NCBI RefSeq assembly: GCF_041154745.1 | Contig: NZ_AP031573.1 | Location: forward strand, 3,906,001-3,970,000 | Direction: 5' to 3' | Length of the DNA: 64,000 nt | Source: Flavobacterium sp. CFS9 | Lineage (GTDB): Bacteria; Bacteroidota; Bacteroidia; Flavobacteriales; Flavobacteriaceae | In this document: positions 51,701 to 60,634 of the stretch, piece by piece | Layout of the letters: the number at the start of each line of letters is the position of its first letter | How positions within the stretch are numbered: the first letter of the stretch is position 1 | Position numbers and translations under genes: made by a program | Notes under the pieces: generated by a model | Told to the model about the DNA's origin: nothing | Seen by the model: the letters and a program-made list of their open reading frames with translations, nothing else | Databases searched by the model: none

Positions 51701-53089
51701 ATGAAAAAAACAATTCTGTTAACTGCATTAGTTTTAAACGGATTAACATCTTTTGCGCAGTCAAATGATGAGAAAAACATTAAATTATTTTATAAAAAGG
51801 CCCTGACCGAGTCTAAATGTTATACCTGGTTAGAATATTTGTCTAACGACATCGGAAGCCGTTTGTCAGGTTCTGCAAGTGCCGAAAAAGCAGTGCAGTA
51901 CACGAAAAGACAATTAGAAACCCTTGGTCTTGACAAAGTTTATCTACAGGAAGTAATGGTTCCGCATTGGGTGCGCGGCGAAAAAGAAACCGCTTATATT
52001 TTAGATAATAAAAAGAAAACGGTAGTGCCAATTTGTGCTTTAGGAGGATCAGTTGCTACCCCTAAAACGGGACTTACAGCTGAGGTAATTGAAGTAAAAG
52101 GAATTAAAGAACTGGCTGAGTTAGGTGATAAAGTAAAAGGTAAAATTGTGTTCTACAACAGACCAATGGATCCGGAAAATATCGAAACCTTTAAATCTTA
52201 CGGAGCCTGTGTAGATCAAAGATATGCCGGTGCAAAAGAAGCAGCAAAATTAGGAGCTGTCGGAACAATTGTGCGTTCGATGAACCTGCGTTTAGACGAT
52301 TTCCCGCATACAGGAGCCCAAAGTTATGGTGACTTGCCAAAAGAGCAATATATTCCAACTGCGGCAATCAGTACAAACGGAGCGGAGTTGTTGAGTAAAT
52401 CTTTAAAAGTAAATCCGTCGTTGAAATTTTATTTCAAACAATCCTGTGAGACTTTGCCGGATGTTTTATCGTATAACGTAATTGGAGAAATGACCGGAAC
52501 AGAAAATCCTGGCAATATTATGGTTGTCGGCGGGCATTTAGATTCCTGGGATTTAGCCGATGGTTCACACGACGATGGAGCAGGAGTGGTTCAAAGTATG
52601 GAAGTGGTTCGAATTTTGAAAAACTTAAACTATAAGCCTAAAAATACCATTCGTGTTGTTCTTTTTATGAATGAAGAGAATGGCGGAAAAGGTGGAGCTA
52701 AGTATGAAGAAGTTTCAAAACAAAAGAACGAGAATCATATTTTTGCGTTAGAGAGCGATTCCGGTGGATTTTCTCCAAGAGGATTCTCAATTGAAGCAGA
52801 TGATGCTAATTTCAAGAAAATAGCCGGATTTAAAGACCTTTTTGAGCCTTATTTGGTGCATAGTTTTACTATTGGACATGCAGGATCAGATATCAATCAT
52901 TTAACCTCTAAATCGATTGTAAAAGCAGGTTTAAAACCGGATTCACAACGTTATTTTGATTATCACCACGCGGCAAACGATAAGTTTAATGCTATTAACA
53001 AAAGAGAACTGGAGCTTGGAGCTGCAACCATGACTACTTTGATGTATTTAATGGATCAGGGTGGAATTGTTCTTCCGGCTGCAAACTAA
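51701..53089 (+). CDS. Secreted M28-family zinc peptidase with PA domain
   Basis: 462 aa from the ATG of MKKTILLTALVLNGLTSFAQ, which gives a proper signal peptide. A PA-like insert (about 120-250) sits inside the M28 fold. The two-zinc site is visible: GGHLDSWD and GSHDDGAG (His and Asp ligands), MNEENGGKGG with catalytic and ligand glutamates, ALESDSGGF, and YHHAANDK near the C-terminus. An aminopeptidase or dipeptidase of the periplasm. Not obviously part of the PUL: 237 bp separate it from the GH43-like gene. Confidence 0.9.
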   Translation: MKKTILLTALVLNGLTSFAQSNDEKNIKLFYKKALTESKCYTWLEYLSNDIGSRLSGSASAEKAVQYTKRQLETLGLDKVYLQEVMVPHWVRGEKETAYILDNKKKTVVPICALGGSVATPKTGLTAEVIEVKGIKELAELGDKVKGKIVFYNRPMDPENIETFKSYGACVDQRYAGAKEAAKLGAVGTIVRSMNLRLDDFPHTGAQSYGDLPKEQYIPTAAISTNGAELLSKSLKVNPSLKFYFKQSCETLPDVLSYNVIGEMTGTENPGNIMVVGGHLDSWDLADGSHDDGAGVVQSMEVVRILKNLNYKPKNTIRVVLFMNEENGGKGGAKYEEVSKQKNENHIFALESDSGGFSPRGFSIEADDANFKKIAGFKDLFEPYLVHSFTIGHAGSDINHLTSKSIVKAGLKPDSQRYFDYHHAANDKFNAINKRELELGAATMTTLMYLMDQGGIVLPAAN

Positions 53090-53107
53090 ATTGCAAAAAT
53101 CAAATTC

Positions 53108-53157
53108 AAAATCCAAATTCCAATAGGGCTTACCTTATTGGAATTTGGATTTTTTTT
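53108..53157 (+). terminator. Intrinsic terminator, possibly bidirectional
   Basis: An 18-bp stem (53108-53125 with 53136-53153) with T8 tail lies between the convergent M28 and histidine kinase genes. Confidence 0.85.
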
Positions 53158-53175
53158 ATTTAGAAATTTATGTGA

Positions 53176-54276
53176 TTAACTTTTAAACGTGATCGTAAAT
53201 TTTGCCCCTTTGTTGGGATTACTTTCCACGTCAATATGACCGCCAAGATTCGTTACATGATTATAAACCAGATAGAGTCCGATTCCGTTACTGTCTTTGT
53301 TTGAGTTAAATGTCTGATGTAATCCAAAAATTTTGTCTTTTACTTTTTCCATATCAAAACCAATTCCATTATCCGAAATAATCAGCTGTGTGGTTCCGTT
53401 AATATTAAGGGAATGAAAACTGATAAATGGCAAAAAACCGGGTTTTGAATACTTAATCGAATTGGTAATCAGATTCAGGAATATACTTTTTAAGGAGGTT
53501 TTGTTGAAAAGAATTGTTTCTGCCCCTGAGAAATCAATTGAAATTTTTGCTTTCGAATTATGAACTAAAGAATTAATGGAGTCTAAAACTTCTTTCAGCA
53601 CAGCTTCAAAATTCAGAACTTCCAACTGATCGTCTTCTTCATTTTTTTTATCCAGAAGTGCCACATGATCAATTAGTGTTTTCTTTAAACTCTGAGTAGA
53701 AGTTTCAATAATTGAGATGAATTCGATCGTTTCAGGATCTGTAATAGTAGATTTGTCCAGTAGATCAAAAACTGCAAGTATATTGTTTACAGGAGACCTT
53801 AAATCGTGTGCTGTAGTATAAGTAAGCTGTCTGAGTTCTTTGTTGAGTTTGGTGAGTTCTGCCAAGTGAAGATTTCTTTCCTGTTCCAGCTCTTTTCTAA
53901 AAGTAATGTTTTTGGCAACGGCATAAACTAGTCTGTCTTTGGGAACCGGAAAAGAACTCCATAAAAGCCAAACGATACCACCACTTTTAGTCACATATCG
54001 ATTTTCAAAATTGTACAAACCAATATCCTGAGTAAGTTCTTTGCGAGCATTTGTCGTACTCAGTTTATCGGCTTCAAGAATAAAATCGTTTATGGGTCTT
54101 GAGAGTATTTCTTCTTCCGTATAGCCCAATAACTTAGACATGGAAGGATTTATTCTTTTAAAATATCCATCAAAACCGGCAATACACAATAAATCGGGTG
54201 AAGAATCAAAAAAATCTTCAAACTGCGAGAAAAAATGCAGATTATTTTGGGAATATTTAGGTGTGCTATCGAACAT
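53176..54276 (-). CDS. PAS-domain sensor histidine kinase, soluble
   Basis: 366 aa. PAS (about 22-130, DLLCIAGFDGYFKRINPSMSKLLGY), HisKA with phospho-acceptor H157 in TTAHDLRSPVNN, and HATPase (NLITNSIKYSKPGF N-box, DNGIGFD G1 box, NGIGLYLVYNHVTNLGG G2). No membrane helix, so an intracellular signal is sensed. No response regulator adjoins: an orphan kinase. Signal unknown. Confidence 0.92.
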   Translation of the reverse strand: MFDSTPKYSQNNLHFFSQFEDFFDSSPDLLCIAGFDGYFKRINPSMSKLLGYTEEEILSRPINDFILEADKLSTTNARKELTQDIGLYNFENRYVTKSGGIVWLLWSSFPVPKDRLVYAVAKNITFRKELEQERNLHLAELTKLNKELRQLTYTTAHDLRSPVNNILAVFDLLDKSTITDPETIEFISIIETSTQSLKKTLIDHVALLDKKNEEDDQLEVLNFEAVLKEVLDSINSLVHNSKAKISIDFSGAETILFNKTSLKSIFLNLITNSIKYSKPGFLPFISFHSLNINGTTQLIISDNGIGFDMEKVKDKIFGLHQTFNSNKDSNGIGLYLVYNHVTNLGGHIDVESNPNKGAKFTITFKS

Positions 54277-54473
54277 AGTCTAAACCTAATTTAAAATTTA
54301 CACTGCTAAAATAGTATTAAAAAATTAGATTTATGTTTTTATTTTAACTATTTTGTTGAATATTCGTTTAAAAACAATTTAATACGTTGAAGAGTTGTCA
54401 TAGGTCTAAAAATGTAAGTTTTTAGAAACGAAGTATTTTCGTTTTATTCGTCGATACTGACAAAAAAAGGCTT

Positions 54474-55157
54474 TTAGTAGGTGTCAATAACCGTTTTTAG
54501 GAGGTCAGAATTAGCCAAATCAACAGGTGCGACCACTTTTTCGTCGAGCGGAATGTTATTTCCGTATCTTTCCCTGATTATTTTTTGTACTCTTTGATCG
54601 GTTAAATTAAAATCCTTCAACTGTTTCAGTTTTGATAATTCGATGTTTGTGACATTTTTATAAATTTTCCAAATCAGTTCAGAGCAGTAAATTCGGGTAT
54701 CACTCCACTCAAAAAAAGCATCGTATTCTTTTCCGTCAAATTGCTGGCTGTAGGCCTTCATTTTTTGAAGAACAGCAGGAGTTAAAACTTTATCTGAGTT
54801 TTTTAATCGCTTTACAAGATATTTAGAATCTTTTCCATGCTGAATCCATTCGTCAAAAGGAGTAAGTTTTACGGGTTGAACTGCTTCAAAAACAAACCAT
54901 TTTCCGTTGATATCGTAAATAATACCGCAGTGAGAAAATTTGGAGTTTGTAGCAATTCTTACGGCTTCACATTGTGGAGATTGAGAGGTTTGAAAAATTA
55001 TATCCCCATCCTGAATTTTAGTTTGTAAAGTCGCTTCTTCCTTTGTTTTGGTATGGGAAAACGGGTTGTTAGGAAAAACCTTCAGGGCAACAAATAAAGC
55101 ACAGCCAAAACTAAGTAAGAAGGTAATAACCGGAAAGAGATATTTTGATTTTTTCAT
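54474..55157 (-). CDS. YiiX/YebB-like permuted papain-fold (NlpC/P60) hydrolase
   Basis: 227 aa. One N-terminal membrane anchor or signal (about 6-28). The permuted NlpC/P60 order is seen: H76 in KFSHCGIIYD comes first, the nucleophile C158 in RIYCSELIWKIYK later. QDGDIIFQTS is the family's opening strand. Members are proposed to cleave amide bonds of cell wall or lipid-linked substrates. Stands alone. Confidence 0.83.
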   Translation of the reverse strand: MKKSKYLFPVITFLLSFGCALFVALKVFPNNPFSHTKTKEEATLQTKIQDGDIIFQTSQSPQCEAVRIATNSKFSHCGIIYDINGKWFVFEAVQPVKLTPFDEWIQHGKDSKYLVKRLKNSDKVLTPAVLQKMKAYSQQFDGKEYDAFFEWSDTRIYCSELIWKIYKNVTNIELSKLKQLKDFNLTDQRVQKIIRERYGNNIPLDEKVVAPVDLANSDLLKTVIDTY

Positions 55158-55195
55158 TTTGTGAAGGTGAAATGTGAGATGTAAAATGTGAGATG

Positions 55196-55237
55196 TGAAA
55201 CCTGAAACCTGAAACTTGAAACTTGAAACTCGAAACC
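55196..55237. repeat. Period-7 simple repeat (GAAACCT/GAAACTT)
   Basis: About six tandem 7-mers; the longest copy of this family in the window. Confidence 0.65.
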
Positions 55238-55319
55238 TTCAAATTAGCGTGACAAATAAAGGTCAAAAAAAAATAGTTACCAAAATGATAACTATTTTTA
55301 AGTATAATTTTAAGAAATA

Positions 55320-56225
55320 TTAGATTCTGAATATTCCTCCGACAGCAATGATTTTCTGAAAAAAGAAAAAATTCTGTGAAGCTCTGTCTTCGGTGTTTTG
55401 TGAGGTTCTGATATCCTGCATGTTGATATAACCTCCTTTAAATTCTTCTTGTATGTAAAAATATTTGAAGAAAGTGATGTTGATTCCTGCTTTGGCGGAT
55501 AAACCATATCCTGAAATATGAAAATCATCATGACGCTGTTTTCCTAAAAGAGTGGTGTTTGTTTTAGGGTATAAAAGTCCTGCACCTAACCCTTCAGTTA
55601 AATTAATCTGAATCTTATCCGTATTTCTTATTCCGAACCATTTTGAAATATCATCATGTCTGGAAACCTCAGTGTTAACATAGTTCAAACCGTCTGTATG
55701 TTCGTACATTAAGAAAGCAGGACCGTTTTGCTGGATTTCGCCTTTTCCGAAACCGCCTTCCTGAGCACCACCCTGAGACATATCTACAGGTCTGTTGTTG
55801 TAAACACCGTTGTAAATAGATCCCGGTTGATCAGCAGGTAAATTAATATAACCATTAACATTAGCGGTTTGATTTTGGCTCATTACGTACTTCATGTGGT
55901 CCCAGCCAACAGAAACACTGTAATGGTCGCTAACGAAATATCCCATTCTAAAGTTAGTTTGCGGAATCGTCATGTTTACCGGATTGATATAATCGATATG
56001 CCATCCTTTTGGTTTATCATGAGCTTTCATATTTTCAACCGTAAAGTTGTAATCTTTCCCTCTGAAATTCACATCCGATCTGCTGTAAGTGTCTCTGTTT
56101 CCTCCCCAGGAAATAAAGAATTTCCCTTTGTTATGGGCGGTATATCTTTGTACTGTAACTTCTTCCTGTGCAAAAGTGTTTGCTGAAAAACACAGCAGAA
56201 AGAAGCATAAAATAGTTGTTTTCAA
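55320..56225 (-). CDS. Predicted outer-membrane beta-barrel protein of unknown function
   Basis: 301 aa. Signal peptide ending NTFAQ. The mature protein alternates polar and hydrophobic residues with many aromatics (GKFFISWGGNRDTY, DHYSVSVGWDHMKYVM, ITFFKYFYIQEEFKGGYIN) and ends ...VGGIFRI, resembling a C-terminal beta-strand insertion signal. No family recognised. It begins 18 bp after kdsA and is probably co-transcribed, which would fit an outer-membrane role. Confidence 0.75.
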   Translation of the reverse strand: MKTTILCFFLLCFSANTFAQEEVTVQRYTAHNKGKFFISWGGNRDTYSRSDVNFRGKDYNFTVENMKAHDKPKGWHIDYINPVNMTIPQTNFRMGYFVSDHYSVSVGWDHMKYVMSQNQTANVNGYINLPADQPGSIYNGVYNNRPVDMSQGGAQEGGFGKGEIQQNGPAFLMYEHTDGLNYVNTEVSRHDDISKWFGIRNTDKIQINLTEGLGAGLLYPKTNTTLLGKQRHDDFHISGYGLSAKAGINITFFKYFYIQEEFKGGYINMQDIRTSQNTEDRASQNFFFFQKIIAVGGIFRI

Positions 56226-56243
56226 TGAATTGGTATTAAGAAA

Positions 56244-57062
56244 TTAAAATGAGTTAACCGTTTTTCTGATGGCTACCAATTTAGTCATTAAACCTTCGAA
56301 ATAGTCTAAATGAAGCATATTAGCACCATCACTTTTTGCATTAGCAGGGTCAAAATGAGTTTCGATAAAGATACCGTCAACACCAACAGCAATACCTGCT
56401 TTGGCAACTGTTTCAATCATGTCCGGTCTTCCGCCTGTAACACCTGCGGTCTGGTTAGGTTGTTGTAACGAGTGTGTCACATCCAAAACCGTAGTAGCGT
56501 ATTGCTGCATAGTAGGAATTCCTCTGTAATCAACAATCATATCCTGATAGCCAAACATAGTACCACGATCTGTAACCATAACATTTTGGTTGTTACAATC
56601 CAGTACTTTTTGTACTGCATGTTTCATACTTTCCGGACTCATGAATTGCCCTTTTTTCAGGTTTACTGTCTTTCCTGTATTTGCAGCAGCTACCACCAAA
56701 TCAGTCTGGCGAACCAGAAAGGCCGGAATCTGCAGAACGTCAACGTATTGTGCCGCCATTGCAGCATCTTCATTGGTATGAATGTCGGTTACGGTTGGAA
56801 CGTTAAAAGTCTCTGAAACTTTTCGCAATATTTTTAATGCTTTTTCGTCACCAATTCCTGAGAAACTATCGATTCTGGAACGGTTGGCTTTTTTGAAAGA
56901 TCCTTTAAATACATAAGGAATCTGAAGATTGTCGGTAATACCAACTAATTTTTCTGCAATTCTAAGAGCCATTTCTTCTCCTTCAATAGCGCAAGGTCCT
57001 GCCAATAAAAAGAAGTTGCCGCTTTCAGTATGCTTAATTTGTGGAATATGTTGTATGTTCAT
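56244..57062 (-). CDS. kdsA: 3-deoxy-8-phosphooctulonate (KDO8P) synthase
   Basis: 272 aa, standard length. Condenses arabinose-5-phosphate and PEP for lipopolysaccharide inner core. Motifs: FFLLAGPCAIE, PYVFKGSFKKANRS, PTVTDIHTNEDA, LQIPAFLVRQTDL and GGRPDMIETVAKAG. A -7 box TACCTTTG lies 21 bp upstream. Followed closely by the outer-membrane protein gene. Confidence 0.97.
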   Translation of the reverse strand: MNIQHIPQIKHTESGNFFLLAGPCAIEGEEMALRIAEKLVGITDNLQIPYVFKGSFKKANRSRIDSFSGIGDEKALKILRKVSETFNVPTVTDIHTNEDAAMAAQYVDVLQIPAFLVRQTDLVVAAANTGKTVNLKKGQFMSPESMKHAVQKVLDCNNQNVMVTDRGTMFGYQDMIVDYRGIPTMQQYATTVLDVTHSLQQPNQTAGVTGGRPDMIETVAKAGIAVGVDGIFIETHFDPANAKSDGANMLHLDYFEGLMTKLVAIRKTVNSF

Positions 57063-57082
57063 AGTATGTTTTTTTGACAGTG

Positions 57083-57090
57083 CAAAGGTA
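57083..57090 (-). promoter_or_regulatory. -7 box TACCTTTG of kdsA
   Basis: Exact TAnnTTTG match on the minus strand 20 bp from the ATG. No TTG at ideal -33 spacing. Confidence 0.5.
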
Positions 57091-57314
57091 GTTATGATTT
57101 ATGAATAGCAGATGAAGATTTATGTTTTTTTTAAGAAGCTAATCGGGTTATCGCTGTGTGTTTTTGTTGAAATCCGGGTTATTTCTTTGATACCAATGTA
57201 AGACTTCATGCAAAATCGTAAATGTTTAAGATGAAGGGCAATATTAAGACGTTATAAAAAGATAATAAATGATATTTATCATGTTGCTTGCAAATTAGCA
57301 GTATCATGAAAAAA

Positions 57315-57635
57315 TTACTTTTCGTAAGATCGTTTCATGAAGTACTGGATGATCATAACCACTATCAGAACAAACGTAAAAATAAGCGTGAACATAAAAA
57401 GTCCAACAAACTCCATTCCGCATCGAAGTGAATTTGGATTTTGTTTGATATATTGATTAGCATTATACGTGGCAATGTAAAAGGAAATAACAGGTACTAT
57501 TATTTGTACGATGAGACTAATTAGACAAACTGTTCCGAATTTTAAAGATATAGTTTCACCAATTGCTTTTCGACCAGCTATAATTTGAAAAAGTAATGGA
57601 AGAATAAGTAAAATTAAAGGTATACTTTCTAACAT
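57315..57635 (-). CDS. Small membrane protein of unknown function
   Basis: 106 aa with three hydrophobic helices (about 4-18, 33-53, 77-98) and a basic C-terminus (MKRSYEK). No recognised family. It lies 29 bp after the lipoprotein gene on the same strand, so probably co-transcribed. Confidence 0.65.
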   Translation of the reverse strand: MLESIPLILLILPLLFQIIAGRKAIGETISLKFGTVCLISLIVQIIVPVISFYIATYNANQYIKQNPNSLRCGMEFVGLFMFTLIFTFVLIVVMIIQYFMKRSYEK

Positions 57636-57664
57636 ATTATAATTCTGGAGTGTAATTTTATTCT

Positions 57665-58117
57665 TTAATTGCTCTTCAAACGCAATCCCATTGGAACCAT
57701 TAAAATACCTTTTTCATAAATGTTCAGGTAGAGTTTTACAGGTTTCTTTTGCCCGTCCCATTTCAGTTCATATACATTCAGGAATCCGGCACCCATGTCG
57801 CTTCTTTTGGTTGGAAAAGGACAGCAGGTTTCTAAGCGGGTATAGGTTATTTTTTCACCATTTGGACCTGCTAAAGCGTTTAAAAAACGAGTTTCGTTTA
57901 GAGCTTCATTTCGGGTATTCTGGAAAAAGAGGTTTACTGGATAATCAGGGTCGTAACCGTATTTTTTATCGTTGCTGAAAAGTGTAATGGAGAATGTATT
58001 GTCTTTCTTTAAAACAAGATCAGGAGCATTGTCATCTACATTTTTTAAAGTCGATTTTGTGCTTATACAAGATGTTGCGCTGATGACGAGAACAATAAAA
58101 AGGGCTATTTTTTTCAT
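57665..58117 (-). CDS. Lipoprotein of unknown function
   Basis: 150 aa. Signal peptide with lipobox SATSC (Cys17). Mature beta-rich domain with NTFSITLFSNDKKYGYDPDYPVN, a Cys pair in ETCCPFPTKRSDMG and a YELKWDGQKKPVKLYLNIY segment. I do not recognise the family; the C-terminal part looks like a beta-sandwich strand pattern. Located between YhhN and the small membrane protein. Confidence 0.72.
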   Translation of the reverse strand: MKKIALFIVLVISATSCISTKSTLKNVDDNAPDLVLKKDNTFSITLFSNDKKYGYDPDYPVNLFFQNTRNEALNETRFLNALAGPNGEKITYTRLETCCPFPTKRSDMGAGFLNVYELKWDGQKKPVKLYLNIYEKGILMVPMGLRLKSN

Positions 58118-58220
58118 GGTTTATTAATGTTGGTCCTACAAATGTAAAGCGTTTTTACTACAGATGATGTGGATTTAAAGATTTACGGGATAAATCTGTT
58201 CTATGACTACATTCTGCGAG

Positions 58221-58898
58221 TTAATCTGCTTTTTTAGTATTTAGTTTTAAAATACCAATTACAATCAGATATTGTGCCACAAGATAGGTAAGCATTATAA
58301 AAAAGGAACTTTTTTCGATAGGAGCATGAAATTTATTGAAAGCCAGAATACTATCAGAAATAACAAATGAAACAGCTCCTGCTAAAACATAAAGACTGCC
58401 TGCTTTTTTCCAGGTCAGACTACCGTTAAAAGCAAACAGTAACATGGTCGAAATTACGGCTGCATAAATGATTACTGGGATTTTTAATTCACCCAGATTA
58501 GGCATCAAAAATATAATCATACCAACTAAATAAAAAGCGATGAACAGACTGCCAATTGCAAAAAGAACTTTATTGATGTGAGTATTTCTTTTTGTCTGTT
58601 TGTTGAAGAGAACGCAATACATCAGGTGAGCAATTAAGAAAAAAAGCAACCCTAAAATAAAGTAAATCTCACCAATATCAGCAAAAAGCAGGATGACATC
58701 ACCCAGCCAGGAAAACAATAATGCTCCCAAAAGGATATTTTTTGACGGAAACTTTCCATTAAAATAAACTCCGAATCCCAATAGAGGTACCAAAACAGGT
58801 TTTAGAAACAAGTCCAAATTTTGGTATTCCAGAAACAAAATAATTAGATATAGAATGCTGACAGCAATAAAGGATTTAAAGATGTAGTGATTTCTCAT
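58221..58898 (-). CDS. YhhN/TMEM86-family lysoplasmalogenase-like membrane protein
   Basis: 225 aa from the ATG of MRNHYIFKSF; a longer start would overlap the upstream gene. Seven to eight membrane helices. Family signatures SWLGDVILLF and VISDSILAFNKF with the conserved aspartates are present. Human TMEM86B hydrolyses lysoplasmalogen; the bacterial role is unproven. It begins 7 bp after the sterol-desaturase-like gene, a tight two-gene lipid-related operon. Confidence 0.87.
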   Translation of the reverse strand: MRNHYIFKSFIAVSILYLIILFLEYQNLDLFLKPVLVPLLGFGVYFNGKFPSKNILLGALLFSWLGDVILLFADIGEIYFILGLLFFLIAHLMYCVLFNKQTKRNTHINKVLFAIGSLFIAFYLVGMIIFLMPNLGELKIPVIIYAAVISTMLLFAFNGSLTWKKAGSLYVLAGAVSFVISDSILAFNKFHAPIEKSSFFIMLTYLVAQYLIVIGILKLNTKKAD

Positions 58899-58905
58899 AA
58901 TCGAT

Positions 58906-60177
58906 TTATGAATTAACAGGTTGAGTTTGGTAGTTTTTAAAATCAATACTTACAAAGTAAATTGTAATTAAAAATGATAAGGTTAAATAGGTTAAAATAA
59001 CAGGATTGCTAAAGGGGATAACCTGGTTTAAGCCAAACCAGTCTCCATAGTACATGATAATACCAATGGCAATACTAAAGCGCAAACCTTCCCAAAAAAT
59101 GGCATATTTGCTTTTGTCCATTAACTCACTGTAACTGTAAATGGTAATCAGAATAAAAAAGCCGTAGAGGAAGATATTGGGCAATCCGATTTTGGCAACA
59201 TTATCAAATAAATAGGTCACAAACAATAGCGTGATCAACATTTGAGTTACCGACCAGTAAATTAATTTTTGAGAATTTTGAGTGCCATATTTATTAAAGG
59301 CAAATACATTTTCAATTTTGGTTACCGGATATTTTTCTTCAAAATTTTCAGGTCTCCAGCCGGTGGGTTTAAACCAGATCGTGAGTTTATCTTTCCAGTT
59401 TTCGGCACGCCAGGCGTCCTTAATCAGTAAAGTTAAATGCTGAAAATTAATTCGGATAGGGTTCCAGGTTTGTGCCGGTCTTGTAATGCCAAAAACAGGA
59501 GGGACATCGTCTAATTCAGCTTGAAAAGTACCAAAAAGTTTGTCCCAGAAAATAAAAATCTGAGAATGGTTTTTATCTAAATATTCAGGATTTATGGCAT
59601 GATGTACGCGATGGTGTGAAGGCGTAACGATGATGTGTTCCAGAAAGCCCATTTTATTGATGTGTTTGGTATGGTACCAAAACTGTAGAAACAAATGAAG
59701 CGGAAGGGTAATGGCTATTACTGAAGCCGGAACTCCTAACAATGCAGCCGGAATCAGTAAAAAGGTAAACAAATTAACCAGACTCGCGATAGGCTGGCGC
59801 AATGCACACGCAAGGTTAAATTCTTCGCTGCTGTGGTGTATGGCATGTTTGTTCCAGAAAAGATTAATCTGATGCGCCCATCGATGACTCCAATAGCCGT
59901 AAAAATCAATGACAAAAAAGGCAATACAATACGAAAGCACGTTGGCTTCCAAATGATAAAGCGCAATTTTAGAAACCAGCCATTCATACGAAATGAAAGT
60001 AAGACTCAATCCCAGGACGTCCTTGACTGAATTGGTAATTCCGGAGCTGATACTCGATACGCTGTCTATTAAAGGAGCGGTGTCGTTCTTTTTATAAATG
60101 CCGTATAATTTTTCGATTATAATTAATACTAAAAAAATCGGCGTGGCAATAATCAATATCTTTCCGTATTCTTCCAT
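58906..60177 (-). CDS. Sterol desaturase/fatty acid hydroxylase superfamily membrane protein
   Basis: 423 aa from the ATG of MEEYGKI; the upstream alternative lies inside a terminator. The di-iron histidine clusters are visible: HRWAH, NKHAIHHSSEEFN and SHHRVHHAINPEYLDKNH, set among membrane helices. A second hydrophobic half (about 310-423) extends it beyond the minimal family. Substrate could be an ether lipid or sphingolipid-type chain: the coupled YhhN gene points to alkylglycerol-type lipids (inference). Confidence 0.9.
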   Translation of the reverse strand: MEEYGKILIIATPIFLVLIIIEKLYGIYKKNDTAPLIDSVSSISSGITNSVKDVLGLSLTFISYEWLVSKIALYHLEANVLSYCIAFFVIDFYGYWSHRWAHQINLFWNKHAIHHSSEEFNLACALRQPIASLVNLFTFLLIPAALLGVPASVIAITLPLHLFLQFWYHTKHINKMGFLEHIIVTPSHHRVHHAINPEYLDKNHSQIFIFWDKLFGTFQAELDDVPPVFGITRPAQTWNPIRINFQHLTLLIKDAWRAENWKDKLTIWFKPTGWRPENFEEKYPVTKIENVFAFNKYGTQNSQKLIYWSVTQMLITLLFVTYLFDNVAKIGLPNIFLYGFFILITIYSYSELMDKSKYAIFWEGLRFSIAIGIIMYYGDWFGLNQVIPFSNPVILTYLTLSFLITIYFVSIDFKNYQTQPVNS

Positions 60178-60178
60178 A

Positions 60179-60227
60179 AAAAACGATTCTATTTTATTCA
60201 AATATAAAATAAAATAGAATCGTTTTT
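60179..60227 (-). terminator. clpS terminator carrying a promoter box in its loop
   Basis: A perfect 20-bp stem (60179-60198 with 60208-60227) and 9-nt loop, 13 bp after the clpS stop, with T-run immediately before the next ATG at 60177. Confidence 0.85.
60199..60206 (-). promoter_or_regulatory. -7 box TATATTTG inside the terminator loop
   Basis: Exact TAnnTTTG match on the minus strand, 21 bp before the sterol-desaturase-like ATG. Transcription from it would start in the terminator's second arm. -33 not evident. Confidence 0.4.
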
Positions 60228-60240
60228 AAATTATTTGCAA

Positions 60241-60516
60241 TTAAACAATTTCGGCGCTTAATCCGGCTTCCAAAAGTTGGGTACATTGCGGTTTTAATTT
60301 TTCAATAGGCCCTGTTTTTACAGTGCATTTTCCGTTGTAATGTACAATTAGGGAACATTGTTCTGCTTGCTCTGGGGTATGACTGCAAACACGCATCAAA
60401 GTGTCAATTACATGGTCAAAAGTGTTTACATCGTCGTTGTAAACAATGATTTCGTTATTGAAACCTGTCGCTTCCTTTTCGCGAACTCTTTCTCTTACTT
60501 TTTCTTTAGTACTCAT
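60241..60516 (-). CDS. clpS: ATP-dependent Clp protease adaptor ClpS
   Basis: 91 aa from the ATG of MSTKEKVRERV. NNEIIVYNDDVNTFDHVIDTL is the conserved ClpS core, and the downstream CSLIVHYNGKCTVKTG block completes the N-degron-binding domain. It hands N-end-rule substrates to ClpA-type unfoldases. Two extra cysteines (CSHTPEQAEQC) are a Bacteroidota-like variation. It follows prmA by 118 bp on the same strand. Confidence 0.94.
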   Translation of the reverse strand: MSTKEKVRERVREKEATGFNNEIIVYNDDVNTFDHVIDTLMRVCSHTPEQAEQCSLIVHYNGKCTVKTGPIEKLKPQCTQLLEAGLSAEIV

Positions 60517-60634
60517 TTTTTTAGGTTTTTGTACTGTTGTAATTACTAATTTTTTGGTCACAGCGTGCACAGATTGAATCGGAATTTAAAAGATTGATAT
60601 CTGCGAACTATTTAATAAACAGATAATTAACTAT

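Noticed and set aside
57665..58117. Assigning the lipoprotein to KDO synthesis because it lies near kdsA
   Set aside because: It has a lipobox and no aldolase motif; proximity is not evidence of that function.
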